A stretch of DNA of 64,000 nt from Pseudomonas sp. UMAB-08 (GCF_900095225.1 NZ_LT607430.1:1-64000); one strand, 5' to 3'. Shown: positions 7,847 through 17,859, counted from the first letter of the stretch. The notes: generated by a model from the sequence alone, not told the origin. Made by a program: numbers and translations.

Positions 7847-9877
7847 ATGAGCAAGACAGGTAGGTCGTTGGAGGGTGCGCGCAGTCGGTCGCAGATTGTT
7901 GTGCTGTTTGTCGCCCTGATCATTTTCATCATGTTGCTGTTCGCTAACTTCGCCTACCTCAACACTCAGTCGAATTACGATAAACAGTACATCGGCCACG
8001 CGGGCGAGCTGCGCGTGTTGTCTCAGCGAATCGCCAAAAATGCCTCCGAAGCCGCCGCCGGCAAGGCGCCTGCGTTCAAACTGTTGGCCGATGCCCGCAA
8101 CGATTTTGATCTGCGTTGGGGCTACCTGAAAAAAGGTGACAAGGCCACCGGGCTACCGTCGGCCCCGTCAGCCGTGCGTGAGGAAATGCAGGCCGTGCAG
8201 AAGGACTGGGAGAGTCTGCGCAAGAGCACCGACGTGATTGTCGCCAGTGAACAGACTGTCCTGTCCCTGCATCAAGTGGCGGCAACCCTGGCCGAAACCA
8301 TTCCGCAGTTGCAGGTCGAGTACGAAAAAGTCGTCGACAGCCTTCTGCAAAATCATGCACCGGCCAGTCAGGTGGCGGTGGCTCAGCGTCAGTCGCTGTT
8401 GGCTGAGCGGATTCTCGGTTCGGTCAACACTGTACTGTCCGGGGATGACACCGCAGTGCAGGCCGCCGATGCGTTCGGTCGCGACGCGAGCCTGTTTGGC
8501 CGCGTGCTCAATGGCATGATTGAAGGCAATCCGGTGATGAAAATCACTCAGGTCCAGGACCACGATTCCCGCGTACGCCTGACCGAAATTGCCGAGCTGT
8601 TCCAGTTCGTTTCAGGCTCCGTGGATGAAATCCTCGAAACCTCGCCCGAGCTGCTTCAAGTGCGTGAATCGGCCAGTACTATCTTCACCACCTCGCAAAC
8701 CCTGCTCGACGAAGCGTCGGTGCTGGCCGATCATTTTGAGCACCTGGCCAGCGGGCGTTCGATGCACAGCATCGGCGGCTACCTGCTGGGCCTGCTGGCG
8801 TTGATGTCGATCATCCTGATCGGCATCGTGATGGTGCGTGAAACCAACCGCCAGTTGCGCGAAACCGCCGAGAAGAACGAGCGTAATCAGCACGCGATCA
8901 TGCGTCTGCTCGATGAGATCGAAAACCTCGCCGACGGTGATCTGAGGGTCGCCGCGTCCGTGACCGAAGACTTCACCGGGGCGATTGCCGACTCGATCAA
9001 TTACTCCATCGACCAGTTGCGCGACCTGGTGGCCACGATCAACCTGACTGCGGAGCAAGTCGCGTCAGCGGTGGCAGACACTCAGACCACGGCCATGCAA
9101 TTGGCGGCGGCGTCCGAGCATCAGGCGTTGCAGATTGCCGCAGCCTCGACCGCGATCAATAACATGGCGATTTCCATCGATGAGGTCTCGGCCAATGCGT
9201 CGGAGTCTTCGGCGGTGGCAGAGCGGTCGGTGGCCATTGCCAATAAAGGCAACGAGGTGGTGCACAACACCATTAACGGCATGGACAACATCCGTGAGCA
9301 GATTCAGGACACCTCCAAGCGGATCAAGCGTTTGGGCGAGTCTTCTCAGGAAATCGGCGATATTGTCAGCTTGATCGATGATATTGCCGATCAAACCAAT
9401 ATTCTGGCCCTCAATGCGGCGATACAAGCTTCGATGGCTGGGGATGCCGGACGTGGCTTCGCGGTGGTTGCCGATGAAGTGCAACGGCTGGCGGAGCGCT
9501 CTTCGTCGGCCACCAAGCAGATTGAAACCCTGGTTCGGGCGATTCAGAACGACACCAACGAGGCGGTCATCTCCATGGAGCAGACGACCAGTGAAGTGGT
9601 GCGCGGCGCCCGACTGGCGCAGGATGCCGGGGTGGCGCTGGAGGAAATCGAGGGTGTTTCGAAAACCCTCGCGGCGTTGATTCAGAGCATCACCAACGCT
9701 GCGCAGCAGCAGGCGTCCTCTGCGGGGCAGATTTCCCGGACCATGAGCGTGATTCACCAGACCACGACACAAACGACGTCTGGCACCACGGCCACGGCGG
9801 AAAGTATCGGCAACCTGGCGAAAATGGCCAGCGAGATGCGGCGTTCGGTGTCTGGTTTTACGTTGCCGCCGTCGTAA
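7847..9877 (+). CDS. pilJ: PilJ: methyl-accepting chemotaxis protein for twitching
   Basis: 676 residues. Two membrane helices, about residues 18-40 ([16 protein letters not shown]) and 309-328, enclose a periplasmic part of roughly 270 residues typical of PilJ, with [16 protein letters not shown] near its start. Then come a HAMP-like linker and a signalling domain whose hairpin tip reads [34 protein letters not shown] in pieces. PilJ senses surface/pilus signals and controls ChpA. The gene starts 80 bases after pilI, behind a short terminator-like hairpin. No pilK follows; chpA begins 49 bases later. Confidence 0.95.
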   Translation: MSKTGRSLEGARSRSQIVVLFVALIIFIMLLFANFAYLNTQSNYDKQYIGHAGELRVLSQRIAKNASEAAAGKAPAFKLLADARNDFDLRWGYLKKGDKATGLPSAPSAVREEMQAVQKDWESLRKSTDVIVASEQTVLSLHQVAATLAETIPQLQVEYEKVVDSLLQNHAPASQVAVAQRQSLLAERILGSVNTVLSGDDTAVQAADAFGRDASLFGRVLNGMIEGNPVMKITQVQDHDSRVRLTEIAELFQFVSGSVDEILETSPELLQVRESASTIFTTSQTLLDEASVLADHFEHLASGRSMHSIGGYLLGLLALMSIILIGIVMVRETNRQLRETAEKNERNQHAIMRLLDEIENLADGDLRVAASVTEDFTGAIADSINYSIDQLRDLVATINLTAEQVASAVADTQTTAMQLAAASEHQALQIAAASTAINNMAISIDEVSANASESSAVAERSVAIANKGNEVVHNTINGMDNIREQIQDTSKRIKRLGESSQEIGDIVSLIDDIADQTNILALNAAIQASMAGDAGRGFAVVADEVQRLAERSSSATKQIETLVRAIQNDTNEAVISMEQTTSEVVRGARLAQDAGVALEEIEGVSKTLAALIQSITNAAQQQASSAGQISRTMSVIHQTTTQTTSGTTATAESIGNLAKMASEMRRSVSGFTLPPS

Positions 9878-9926
9878 GGCCCGGGTTGAACACCTGGGTA
9901 AATAATAGGTAATGACTGGAGTTGTT

Positions 9927-12900
9927 ATGGCTGATCGGCACGACTACGTGGCCCTCGAATGGGTCAAGGGCGAAATTGCCGAAACGCTCAAACAGGCCCG
10001 CCAAGCCCTCGAAGCGTTTGTCGCCCACCCACAGGACCCGGCCGCGATGGTCGAGTGCCTGAGCTGTGTGCATCAGGTGCACGGCAGCCTGCAAATGATC
10101 GAGTTCTATGGCGCGGCGCTGCTCGCCGAAGAAATTGAGCAGTTGGCGCTGGCGTTGCAGCAAGGCCGCGTGGCGCAACAGGCCGAAGCCGTATATTTGC
10201 TGACGCAGGCGATGGTGCAGATGCCGGTTTACCTCGAACGCATCCATACCGCCAGACGCGATTTGCCGCTTGTAGTGCTGCCGCTGTTGAATGATTTACG
10301 CAGCGCCCGAGGCGAGAGCCTGCTGTCGGAAACCAGCCTGTTTGCCCCGCAGCTGCTCTGCGTTCCCGAACTCGACGCGCACGCGTTGGCCAGGCTCGAC
10401 AGCCCGGACCTTGCGGCGTTGCTGCGCAAGTTGCGGCAAATGCTCCAAACGGCGTTGGTCGGTTTACTGCGTGAGCAGGAGGTGCAGACCAACCTCGGTC
10501 ACATGGCCAAAGTGTTTAGCCGCCTTGAGGCATTGTGCAAAGACGCGCCGCTCGGCCTGTTGTGGCAGATCGCGTCGGCGCTGGTCGAAACCATGGCGGA
10601 CGGCCAGTTCACCAATAGCCCGGCGCTGCGCGGTCTGCTCAAAGAGTCTGACAAGGAACTCAAGCGCTTGCTTGAGCAGGGCATCAGCGCAATCAATCAG
10701 CCGGCGCCGGATGAGTTGCTCAAGAGCCTGTTGTTTTACATCGCCAAATCCGACAGTCAGGCGCCGCCCATGCTGCTGCTCAAAGATCAATACGGCCTCG
10801 CCGAATCCCTGCCCGATACCGCGTTGGTCGACGAAGAACGTGCGCGGCTGGCGGGCCCGGATCGCGATGCGATGCGCTCGGTGGTGGTCGCGTTATGCGA
10901 GGAGCTGGTGAGGGTCAAAGAGCGCCTGGACGTCTTCGTGCGCAGCGACCGCAAGCACGTTGGCGAACTCAACAGCCTGCTGCCGCCGCTGCAACAGGTC
11001 GCGGATACCTTGGCCGTCCTTGGCTTCGGTCAGCCGCGTAAAGTCATCATCGACCAATTGGCGGTTGTCCTGGGTTTGGCTCAGGGCCAACGCGAAGCCG
11101 ATGACTCTGCGTTGATGGATGTCGCTGGCGCACTTCTATACGTCGAAGCGACCCTGGCCGGGATGGTCGGCACCGTGGAGCAGACGCACCGCGAAGACAG
11201 CCGTTTGCCAACGACAGACCTGACCGAGATCCATCAACTGGTGATCAAAGAGGCGCGTATCGGGTTGCAGCAGGCCAAGGACATGATCATCGATTATATC
11301 GACGGCCCCTGGGATCGGCAGCGGCTCGAGCCTTTACCCGCGCTGCTGGTGCAGGTACGCGGGGCACTGGCGATGATTCCGCTGGCGCGAGCGGCAAGCC
11401 TGCTCGCGGCTTGCAACGAGTACATTCAGGCGCATTTGCTGGAGGACAACACGCCACCAACCTGGGCTCAGCTTGATGGCCTGGCAGACGCCCTCACCAG
11501 TATTGAGTATTACCTGGAGCGTTTGGGCCAGGATCACGAAGCACCGGGTGAGCAAGTGCTCGACCGGGCTCAGTCCAGTCTGGAGGGTCTCGGGTATTCA
11601 CCGATGCCGGACGCCGCTGTCGAGGTGCCGCTGCTCGATGAGGTGATCAGTCAGGACGAGTTGCTTGAGTTGCAGGCTCGTCAGGAGCTGGTCAGCCCGA
11701 CGCAGACCATCGCCCAAGTGCTTGCCAGTCCAATTTCGGCAGTTAATCCGCCGGCTCTTTATGTGCCGACCAGCCTGCTGCCGCCGCCCGCCGATGAAGA
11801 GCGGGTGGACGACGAGCTGCTTGAGGTGTTTCTCGAAGAGACCGATGAGGTGTTGGTGGCGCTTCATGAGCACTTGCCACAATGGTTCGAGGACCCTCGT
11901 GACACGGCCGCGCTGACCGAAGTGCGCCGGGCGTTCCATACTCTCAAAGGCAGCGGGCGGATGGTCCGTGCGCTGATCCTCGGCGAGTTGGCCTGGTCAG
12001 CGGAGAACCTGCTCAACCGGATCATGGAGAACAGCGTCAAACCCGATCAGCGCGTTCGGCATTTGCTGGCTGACGTGCTGGCCTTGTTGCCTGAGGTTAT
12101 TCGCGAATTCGCCGACAATGCTCAGCGTCAGCGTGATGATGTCGACCTGTTGGCTGCCTGTGCCCACGCGCTGGCCAAGGGCGAAGAGGTGCTCATCGCT
12201 GCGGTCATGGCCCATACCGTCAACGTCAACGATGAGGCGCTGGACCCGCACTTGCTGGAGATTTTCCGTCAGGAAGCGCGAAGCCATCTCGACACGCTCA
12301 ATCGCTTTCTCGACAGCGCCACCGAAGCCGTGTCACCGCCCATCAGCGATGACCTGCAGCGCGCCCTGCACACGCTCAAAGGCAGCGCTTACATGGCGGG
12401 CGTGTTGCCCATCGCCGAGTTGGCCAGACCCCTGGATCAGTTGGTCCTCGAGTTCAAATCCAATCTGATTCCGCTGAGGCAGGCAGAAATTCAGCTACTG
12501 AAGGCCGCCGAACCCTTGTTTCGTCAGGGCCTGGTCCAGCTCGACAGCGACCCTCTGGCTGCCATCGCGGGCGCAGCGGCGCTGATCGACGAGGCGCATT
12601 CGCTGCTGGACATCCGCCTGGCGGCTGCCCTTAGCGCACCGAGCAACGGCCTGCGCATCAAGCGCAATCCGCAATTGATCGCGACGTTTCTGGCCGAGGG
12701 CATGGACATTCTGCTTGATGCCGAAAGCCTGTTGCAGCGCTGGCAGCAGCATCCCGGCGAGCGCCAGGAATTGAGCGCCCTGCTTGACGAGTTGACCACC
12801 CTGGGTCACGGCGCACACATGGCCGATCTGCCGCAGGTGGATGAGCTGTGCGAGGCACTGCTGGACCTGTATGGCGCGGTTGAAGAAAGCAGTCTGGCGG

Positions 12901-15900
12901 TCAGCGAGCGCTTCTTTCATGAGGTTGAAAGCGCACATGAAGCCCTGATCAACATGCTTGATCAAGTGGCGGCAGGCCAAGAGGTGGATGCCAGCCCGGA
13001 ACGCATTCGGGCCTTGCGCGAATTGCTCGATCAAGCCCTCGACCCTGGCGCCATGGGCCTGATCAAAAGCGACGGTAACCGCGCGCTGAGCATCACCGAA
13101 CTGAATGCCGCGACCGAGCAACTCGCGATTGAACAGGCGGTTGAACCCGCGGTTCAGCCCTCTGTGCCGACGTCCGGAGAAACCGATGCACCGCTAAGCG
13201 GCCTCGATGACGAGATCGTGGAAATCTTCCTTGAAGAGGCGGTGGATATTCTCGACAGCGCCGGGCAGGCATTGCACCGTTGGCTGTCCGACCCGGACAA
13301 CCCGTTGCCGCTGTCATCGCTGCAACGCGATTTGCACACCCTCAAGGGTGGCGCACGCATGGCTGGAATCGGCCCCGTGGGCGATCTGGGTCATGAGCTT
13401 GAGTCTCTCTATGAAGGTTTGATCGACCGCCGCTACTGTCACTCGTCCGCATTGGCTGATCTGCTGCTGCAAAGCCACGACCTGCTCGCGACCCTGCTGG
13501 AGCAATTACAAGACCATCAGCCGCTTAGCAGTCCGGTTGAGTTGATCGAGGATATCCGTGATTTTCGCCAGGGCACTGGCCAAGGCTCACGCCCTGACGT
13601 CGAGCCGAAACCCGCCAGATCAGCGGTCGATATCCTCGAAGAGCGCGACCCTGAATTGCTGGAGATCTTCCTTGAAGAAGGCTTCGACATTGTCGAAAGC
13701 TCCGGTGGTGCCTTGGCCCGTTGGCAGGATGAGCCGCAAAACACGGTTGAAGTGGAAAACCTGCTGCGTGACCTGCACACCCTCAAGGGCGGCGCACGGA
13801 TGGTGGAAATCGCCCCGATTGGCGACCTCGCCCATGAACTGGAATTTCTCTATGAAGGTCTGTCCGCCGGCGTGCTGCACAGTAATCCACTGCTGATCAG
13901 CTTGCTGCAAAGTGGGCACGACCTGTTGGCTGCAATGCTTGACGCCGTGCGTGCGCGGCATCCGCTGCCCAGCGCCACGTTGTTGATCGAGAGCATCCAT
14001 CGTTTCAGCAGCCCAAACGGTTTGGGGTCGCTCACCGCCAAAGCGACACTGGACGATGCGCCGCGCGAGCCAGCCCCCTCCAACGCTGCGGCAGCGTCTT
14101 CGACGGCCGAAGCCGAGGCTGAGCGCACCCCGCCGGAAATGGTCAAAGTGGCGGCCGAACAGCTGGAAAGCCTGGTCAATCTGGCGGGTGAAACGTCGAT
14201 CTTCCGGGAGCGTATCGAACAGCAAGTCAGCGATGCCCATGTCACGCTGGTTGAGATGGAAACCACCATCGAGCGCATGCGCGACCAGTTGCGGCGCTTG
14301 GACATCGAAACCCAGGGCCGAATTCTCAGCCGCGAACAGGTGCAAGCCGAGCGCTTGGGCTATGAAGAGTTCGATCCGCTGGAAATGGACCGTCATTCGC
14401 AGTTGCAGCAGCTTTCACGGGCCTTGTTCGAGTCCGCTTCCGACTTGCTCGACCTTAAAGAAACCCTCGACACCCGAAATCACGACGCGAAAGCGCTGTT
14501 GTCCCAACAGGCGCGAGTCAATACGGAGTTGCAGGAAAGCCTGATGCGCACGCGCATGGTGCCGTTCGAGCGCTTGCTTCCACGTTTGCGGCGGATCGTG
14601 CGCCAGGTCTCCGGTGAGCTGGATAAACAGGTTCGCTTCGACGTGGGCGACGCAGAAGGTGAAATGGACCGTAGCGTGCTGGAGCGCATGGTCGCGCCGC
14701 TGGAACATATGCTGCGTAACGCCATCGATCACGGTCTGGAAAGTGCCGAAGAGCGCCGTGCCATAGGCAAGCCGCAAGAGGGCCGGATCAGCCTAAGCAT
14801 GGTTCACGAAGGCGGCGATATCGTCATCGAGATGCGTGACGATGGCGGCGGTATTGATCTCGAGGCCGTGCGCCGCAAAGCCATAAAGCGTGGCTTGATG
14901 GAAGCGGATGCCGAACTGAGTGATTACGAGTTGCTCCAGTTTATCCTCCAGGCCGGTTTTTCCACGGCCGAAAAAGTCACCCAGATCTCCGGTCGCGGCG
15001 TGGGCATGGACGTGGTGCACGCCGAGGTCAAACAGCTTGGCGGCTCAATGGTCATCGACTCGACGCCGGGGCAGGGCACGTGCTTTCAAATTCGTTTACC
15101 GTTCACCGTGTCGGTCAACCGGGCGTTGATGGTGCAGTGCGGCGAAGAGCAATACGCGGTGCCGCTCAATACGGTCGAAGGCATCGTGCGGGTTATGCCC
15201 GGCGAACTGGAAGCCTGTTACCAGTCCGATCCTCCACGCTACCAGTTCGCCGAACGCAGCTATGAGCTGCGCTACCTCGGCGAGCTGCTGAACAATGGCC
15301 TGCCCGCCAAACTGCTCGGCCAGACCCAGCCGTTGCCCGTGCTGTTGGTGCATGTGCACGACCATTGGGTGGCGGTGCAGGTGGATGCGCTGGCGGGCTC
15401 GCGGGAAATCGTGGTGAAAAGCCTTGGTGCGCAATTCGCCGGGGTGCAGGGCATTTCCGGCGCGACCATTCTTGGCGATGGGCGCGTGGTGTTCATTCTC
15501 GACCTGCCCGCGCATATCCGCGCCTTGTATGGTCGTCTGCAAGCGCAGCAAGCCGCCGGCCAAAGCGCACCGAAGTTCATCGAGGTCGAACAAACCCGTC
15601 CGTTGTTGGTGATGGTGGTGGACGACTCGGTGACGGTGCGCAAGGTCACCAGTCGTCTGCTCGAGCGCAACGGCATGAGCGTGCTGACGGCCAAAGACGG
15701 GATTGACGCCATGGCGCTGTTGCAGGAACACACCCCCGACATCCTGCTGCTGGACATCGAAATGCCGCGCATGGACGGCTTTGAAGTCGCCAGCAAGATC
15801 CGCAATGACGACCGGCTCAAAGACCTGCCGATCATCATGATCACGTCCCGCTCCGGGCAAAAACACCGCGACCACGCCATGGCTATTGGCGTTAACGACT

Positions 15901-15971
15901 ACCTGAGCAAGCCGTATCAGGAGTCAGTATTGCTGGAAAGCATCGCCCAATGGAGTCCGGTACATGTCTAG
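9927..15971 (+). CDS. chpA: ChpA: hybrid chemotaxis histidine kinase with multiple Hpt domains
   Basis: 2,014 residues from ATG 9927, chosen over ATG 9912 because TGGAG sits five bases before it. Four canonical Hpt histidines are visible in HTLKGS/HTLKGG motifs: His671, His815, His1137 and His1284. An N-terminal HQVHGS and a GHGAHM segment near residue 970 look like degenerate Hpt-like repeats. Next come a dimerisation region, a CheA-type ATPase domain (HMLRNAIDHGLE near 1600, then DDGGGID and GRGVGMDVV), a CheW domain and a C-terminal receiver with phosphoacceptor Asp1943 (LLLDIEMPRMDG). P. aeruginosa ChpA is longer (about 2,470 residues), so part of its repeat region is absent here. The stop overlaps the next start by eight bases. 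Confidence 0.95.
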   Translation: MADRHDYVALEWVKGEIAETLKQARQALEAFVAHPQDPAAMVECLSCVHQVHGSLQMIEFYGAALLAEEIEQLALALQQGRVAQQAEAVYLLTQAMVQMPVYLERIHTARRDLPLVVLPLLNDLRSARGESLLSETSLFAPQLLCVPELDAHALARLDSPDLAALLRKLRQMLQTALVGLLREQEVQTNLGHMAKVFSRLEALCKDAPLGLLWQIASALVETMADGQFTNSPALRGLLKESDKELKRLLEQGISAINQPAPDELLKSLLFYIAKSDSQAPPMLLLKDQYGLAESLPDTALVDEERARLAGPDRDAMRSVVVALCEELVRVKERLDVFVRSDRKHVGELNSLLPPLQQVADTLAVLGFGQPRKVIIDQLAVVLGLAQGQREADDSALMDVAGALLYVEATLAGMVGTVEQTHREDSRLPTTDLTEIHQLVIKEARIGLQQAKDMIIDYIDGPWDRQRLEPLPALLVQVRGALAMIPLARAASLLAACNEYIQAHLLEDNTPPTWAQLDGLADALTSIEYYLERLGQDHEAPGEQVLDRAQSSLEGLGYSPMPDAAVEVPLLDEVISQDELLELQARQELVSPTQTIAQVLASPISAVNPPALYVPTSLLPPPADEERVDDELLEVFLEETDEVLVALHEHLPQWFEDPRDTAALTEVRRAFHTLKGSGRMVRALILGELAWSAENLLNRIMENSVKPDQRVRHLLADVLALLPEVIREFADNAQRQRDDVDLLAACAHALAKGEEVLIAAVMAHTVNVNDEALDPHLLEIFRQEARSHLDTLNRFLDSATEAVSPPISDDLQRALHTLKGSAYMAGVLPIAELARPLDQLVLEFKSNLIPLRQAEIQLLKAAEPLFRQGLVQLDSDPLAAIAGAAALIDEAHSLLDIRLAAALSAPSNGLRIKRNPQLIATFLAEGMDILLDAESLLQRWQQHPGERQELSALLDELTTLGHGAHMADLPQVDELCEALLDLYGAVEESSLAVSERFFHEVESAHEALINMLDQVAAGQEVDASPERIRALRELLDQALDPGAMGLIKSDGNRALSITELNAATEQLAIEQAVEPAVQPSVPTSGETDAPLSGLDDEIVEIFLEEAVDILDSAGQALHRWLSDPDNPLPLSSLQRDLHTLKGGARMAGIGPVGDLGHELESLYEGLIDRRYCHSSALADLLLQSHDLLATLLEQLQDHQPLSSPVELIEDIRDFRQGTGQGSRPDVEPKPARSAVDILEERDPELLEIFLEEGFDIVESSGGALARWQDEPQNTVEVENLLRDLHTLKGGARMVEIAPIGDLAHELEFLYEGLSAGVLHSNPLLISLLQSGHDLLAAMLDAVRARHPLPSATLLIESIHRFSSPNGLGSLTAKATLDDAPREPAPSNAAAASSTAEAEAERTPPEMVKVAAEQLESLVNLAGETSIFRERIEQQVSDAHVTLVEMETTIERMRDQLRRLDIETQGRILSREQVQAERLGYEEFDPLEMDRHSQLQQLSRALFESASDLLDLKETLDTRNHDAKALLSQQARVNTELQESLMRTRMVPFERLLPRLRRIVRQVSGELDKQVRFDVGDAEGEMDRSVLERMVAPLEHMLRNAIDHGLESAEERRAIGKPQEGRISLSMVHEGGDIVIEMRDDGGGIDLEAVRRKAIKRGLMEADAELSDYELLQFILQAGFSTAEKVTQISGRGVGMDVVHAEVKQLGGSMVIDSTPGQGTCFQIRLPFTVSVNRALMVQCGEEQYAVPLNTVEGIVRVMPGELEACYQSDPPRYQFAERSYELRYLGELLNNGLPAKLLGQTQPLPVLLVHVHDHWVAVQVDALAGSREIVVKSLGAQFAGVQGISGATILGDGRVVFILDLPAHIRALYGRLQAQQAAGQSAPKFIEVEQTRPLLVMVVDDSVTVRKVTSRLLERNGMSVLTAKDGIDAMALLQEHTPDILLLDIEMPRMDGFEVASKIRNDDRLKDLPIIMITSRSGQKHRDHAMAIGVNDYLSKPYQESVLLESIAQWSPVHV

Positions 15972-16428
15972 CGCAACCCCCAGCCAGCTGACCACCCTGA
16001 CGGGGTTGCTGCTGCCCCTGGGCGACCGCAACCTGCTGGTGCCCAACGTCGCCGTGGCGGAACTGATCGACTATCAGGACAGCAACGCCGAACCCGATGC
16101 ACCCATCTGGTACCTGGGACCGATTTACTGGCGTAACCGCACCTTGCCGCTGCTCAGCTTCGAAGCCACCTGCGGCAGTCGCACCCGTGTCGGCGGCCGG
16201 GCCCGTATCGTCGTCCTCAACGCCCTGGGTGGCCGCGCCGACCTTGAGTTCATAGCGCTGCTGACCCAGGGTATTCCTCGTTCCTGCAAGCTCGACAGCC
16301 AACTCAGCTACGTCGACGTGCCCTTGGCCGAACTGGAACTGGCAGCGGTGCAAGTCGGCGACACCGTCGCGAAAATCCCGGACCTGGTGGGCCTGGAGGA
16401 ATTGTTGGTGGCGGCGGGGCTGGTTTAG
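15964..16428 (+). CDS. chpC: CheW-like adaptor, probably ChpC
   Basis: 154 residues with a divergent CheW fold: LLLPLGDRNLLVPNVAVAEL near the N terminus and the GPIYWRNRTLPLLSFE segment that corresponds to the CheW WRG core. In P. aeruginosa a second CheW-like protein, ChpC, is encoded after chpA and chpB and links other MCPs to ChpA. Here it follows chpA directly (overlapping ATG within the chpA end), so chpB (methylesterase) is absent. Symbol by position and fold. Confidence 0.8.
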   Translation: MSSATPSQLTTLTGLLLPLGDRNLLVPNVAVAELIDYQDSNAEPDAPIWYLGPIYWRNRTLPLLSFEATCGSRTRVGGRARIVVLNALGGRADLEFIALLTQGIPRSCKLDSQLSYVDVPLAELELAAVQVGDTVAKIPDLVGLEELLVAAGLV

Positions 16429-16458
16429 ACGGTGTGGGCTTGCCTGCGATATAGACGA

Positions 16459-16487
16459 TGAGCCGAATAAATCGCACAATCGGCTCA
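16459..16487. promoter_or_regulatory. Operator 1: imperfect 29-bp palindrome upstream of fic
   Basis: tgagccgaataa (16459-16470) is mirrored by atcggctca (16479-16487), complementary at eight of nine positions to the start of the left arm. Overall length 29 bp, the same as operator 2, whose centre is 34 bp further on. Probably a lower-affinity site of the same protein. Confidence 0.65.
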
Positions 16488-16492
16488 CCGAA

Positions 16493-16521
16493 TGAGCCGA
16501 ATAACGCTTTTATTCGGCTCA
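16493..16521. promoter_or_regulatory. Operator 2: perfect 29-bp palindrome upstream of fic
   Basis: Arms tgagccgaataa (16493-16504) and ttattcggctca (16510-16521) are exact complements around a 5-base spacer, 19 bases before the fic start. The fic product ends in a winged helix, so autoregulation is the simplest reading. The ATG that begins an in-frame extension of fic lies within this site and translates only the operator. Confidence 0.75.
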
Positions 16522-16539
16522 CACGTTTCAGGACGACCC

Positions 16540-17688
16540 ATGAACGAACCCACCGACTGGATCTGGCAGCAACCCGACTGGCCGTATTTCACATGGCAGG
16601 CTGATCGGCTCGCGCCGTTGTTACGGGGGTGTTCGCAGGCTCAGGGGCGGTTGCTGGGAATGATCGGTGCGGCAGGGGTGGATGCCAGCGCGCAGACCGA
16701 ACTGGATACGTTGCTGCAGAACATCATTACCTCATCGGCCATTGAAGGTGAGCAGCTGAATGCAGGGTCTGTGCGCTCTTCTCTGGCGCGTCGCCTGGGT
16801 TTAACGGGGGATCAGCGTGTCAGTCAACGCAGCGAGGGTTTGGCGGAGCTGATGCTTGATGCCACCCGGCAACACCTGTCGCCCTTGACCCTTGAGCGTT
16901 TGTTGCACTGGCATACGTTGCTCTTTCCTGCGGAAGAAACGGTGCTGACGCGTGGTATCCGCGTCGGCACCTTGCGCGGCGAAGAGGCGATGCAAGTGGT
17001 GTCTGGAAGGCTGGACCGGCCTACCGTGCACTTTGAGGCCCCACCACGAGCAGGGCTGGACGTGCAGCTCGCTCGTTTCCTCGCGTGGTTCAACAGCAGT
17101 CGTACAGACGCCGGTCTCGACCCGTTGTTGCGCGCGGGCATCGCGCATTTCTGGTTCGTGACGGTGCACCCGTTCGACGATGGAAATGGTCGTTTGACCC
17201 GCGCAATCACCGACCTTGCTTTGGCTCAGGGCGAAGACCAATCCATTCGCTTTTATGCGATGTCGGCAAGCATTCTCAGCGCACGACAATCCTATTACCG
17301 CATTCTCGAAGACAGTCAAAAGGCTACGCTGGATATCACGCCATGGCTGGAGTGGTTTCTGCACACGTTGCTGCATACGCTGGAGCAGGCCATAAAGCGC
17401 ATTGACCGAGTCCTGGCCAAGGCGCGCTATTGGCAGCAACATCGCGAGCACGGGCTCTCTGCCGAGCAAATTAAAGTGCTCAACCGTTTACTCGACGGGG
17501 ATGTGTTGGTTGATAAACCTGCTGCGGGTTTCGACGCGGGCATTAGCGCTGCGCAGTATCAGGCCGTTGCGAAAGTGAGTAAGGCCACCGCCACTCGGCA
17601 TCTCAGTGATCTGTTGGAAAAAGGCTGTCTGGAGAAACTCCCGGGCGGCGGGCGCAGCACTCGGTATCAGATCAACTGGGCGTTTTGA
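16540..17688 (+). CDS. fic: Fic-domain AMP-transferase with inhibitory helix and C-terminal winged helix
   Basis: 382 residues from ATG 16540. Order: an N-terminal DUF4172-type segment (WIWQQPDWPYFTW), an inhibitory motif S-x-x-x-E-G at 65-70 (ITSSAIEGEQ), the Fic core with catalytic motif HPFDDGNGRLTR (His210), and a C-terminal winged helix (ATATRHLSDLLEKGCLEKL). This is the class II arrangement, in which the N-terminal helix holds a glutamate in the ATP site and blocks activity. Substrates of this subgroup are mostly unknown. I rejected the upstream ATG 16492 because it lies in a palindromic operator and homologues begin near MNEPTDWIW. No antitoxin-like small gene is adjacent. Gene stands alone between chpC and mdc. 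Confidence 0.93.
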   Translation: MNEPTDWIWQQPDWPYFTWQADRLAPLLRGCSQAQGRLLGMIGAAGVDASAQTELDTLLQNIITSSAIEGEQLNAGSVRSSLARRLGLTGDQRVSQRSEGLAELMLDATRQHLSPLTLERLLHWHTLLFPAEETVLTRGIRVGTLRGEEAMQVVSGRLDRPTVHFEAPPRAGLDVQLARFLAWFNSSRTDAGLDPLLRAGIAHFWFVTVHPFDDGNGRLTRAITDLALAQGEDQSIRFYAMSASILSARQSYYRILEDSQKATLDITPWLEWFLHTLLHTLEQAIKRIDRVLAKARYWQQHREHGLSAEQIKVLNRLLDGDVLVDKPAAGFDAGISAAQYQAVAKVSKATATRHLSDLLEKGCLEKLPGGGRSTRYQINWAF

Positions 17689-17747
17689 TTCACGGGGTCC
17701 AAGCGAATGTTTGATCTCGCTGGCCCCGGACGCTCGTGCCGACCTTT

Positions 17748-17770
17748 TCGCGGGCAAGCGCGCTCCTACA
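17748..17770. repeat. REP-type palindrome unit
   Basis: Single copy of the tcgcgggcaagcgcgctcc unit followed by taca, related to the paired elements found at five other places in this window. Lies between fic and mdcA. Confidence 0.75.
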
Positions 17771-17826
17771 ATAGATTTTCGATAAACCGCAGATCTGCTT
17801 CTGGCCGGCACGGCCTTCCTGCGGCA

Positions 17827-17859
17827 ATGAAATCATTACTCCAACCGTAATGATTTCAT
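17827..17859. promoter_or_regulatory. 33-bp perfect palindrome upstream of mdcA, probable MdcR site
   Basis: Arms atgaaatcattac (17827-17839) and gtaatgatttcat (17847-17859) are exact complements around tccaacc, 73 bases before the mdcA start. Length, symmetry and place fit the recognition site of a LysR-type activator; mdcR lies at the end of the cluster. The whole contains a T-N11-A core. Confidence 0.78.

Noticed and set aside
9877-9927. Remnant of pilK between pilJ and chpA
   Set aside because: Only 49 bases separate the two genes; no trace of coding sequence.
16492-16539. Upstream ATG extending fic by 16 codons
   Set aside because: The ATG and following codons are the palindromic operator itself; the same translated sequence (MSRI-LFGS) arises on both strands from the palindrome.
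16429-16539. Antitoxin gene for a Fic toxin-antitoxin pair
   Set aside because: No small open frame with a binding site is present; the inhibitory motif is within the Fic protein itself.
17694-17730. Imperfect cggggtcc ... ggccccg stem after fic
   Set aside because: Several mismatches and no T run; not a confident terminator.
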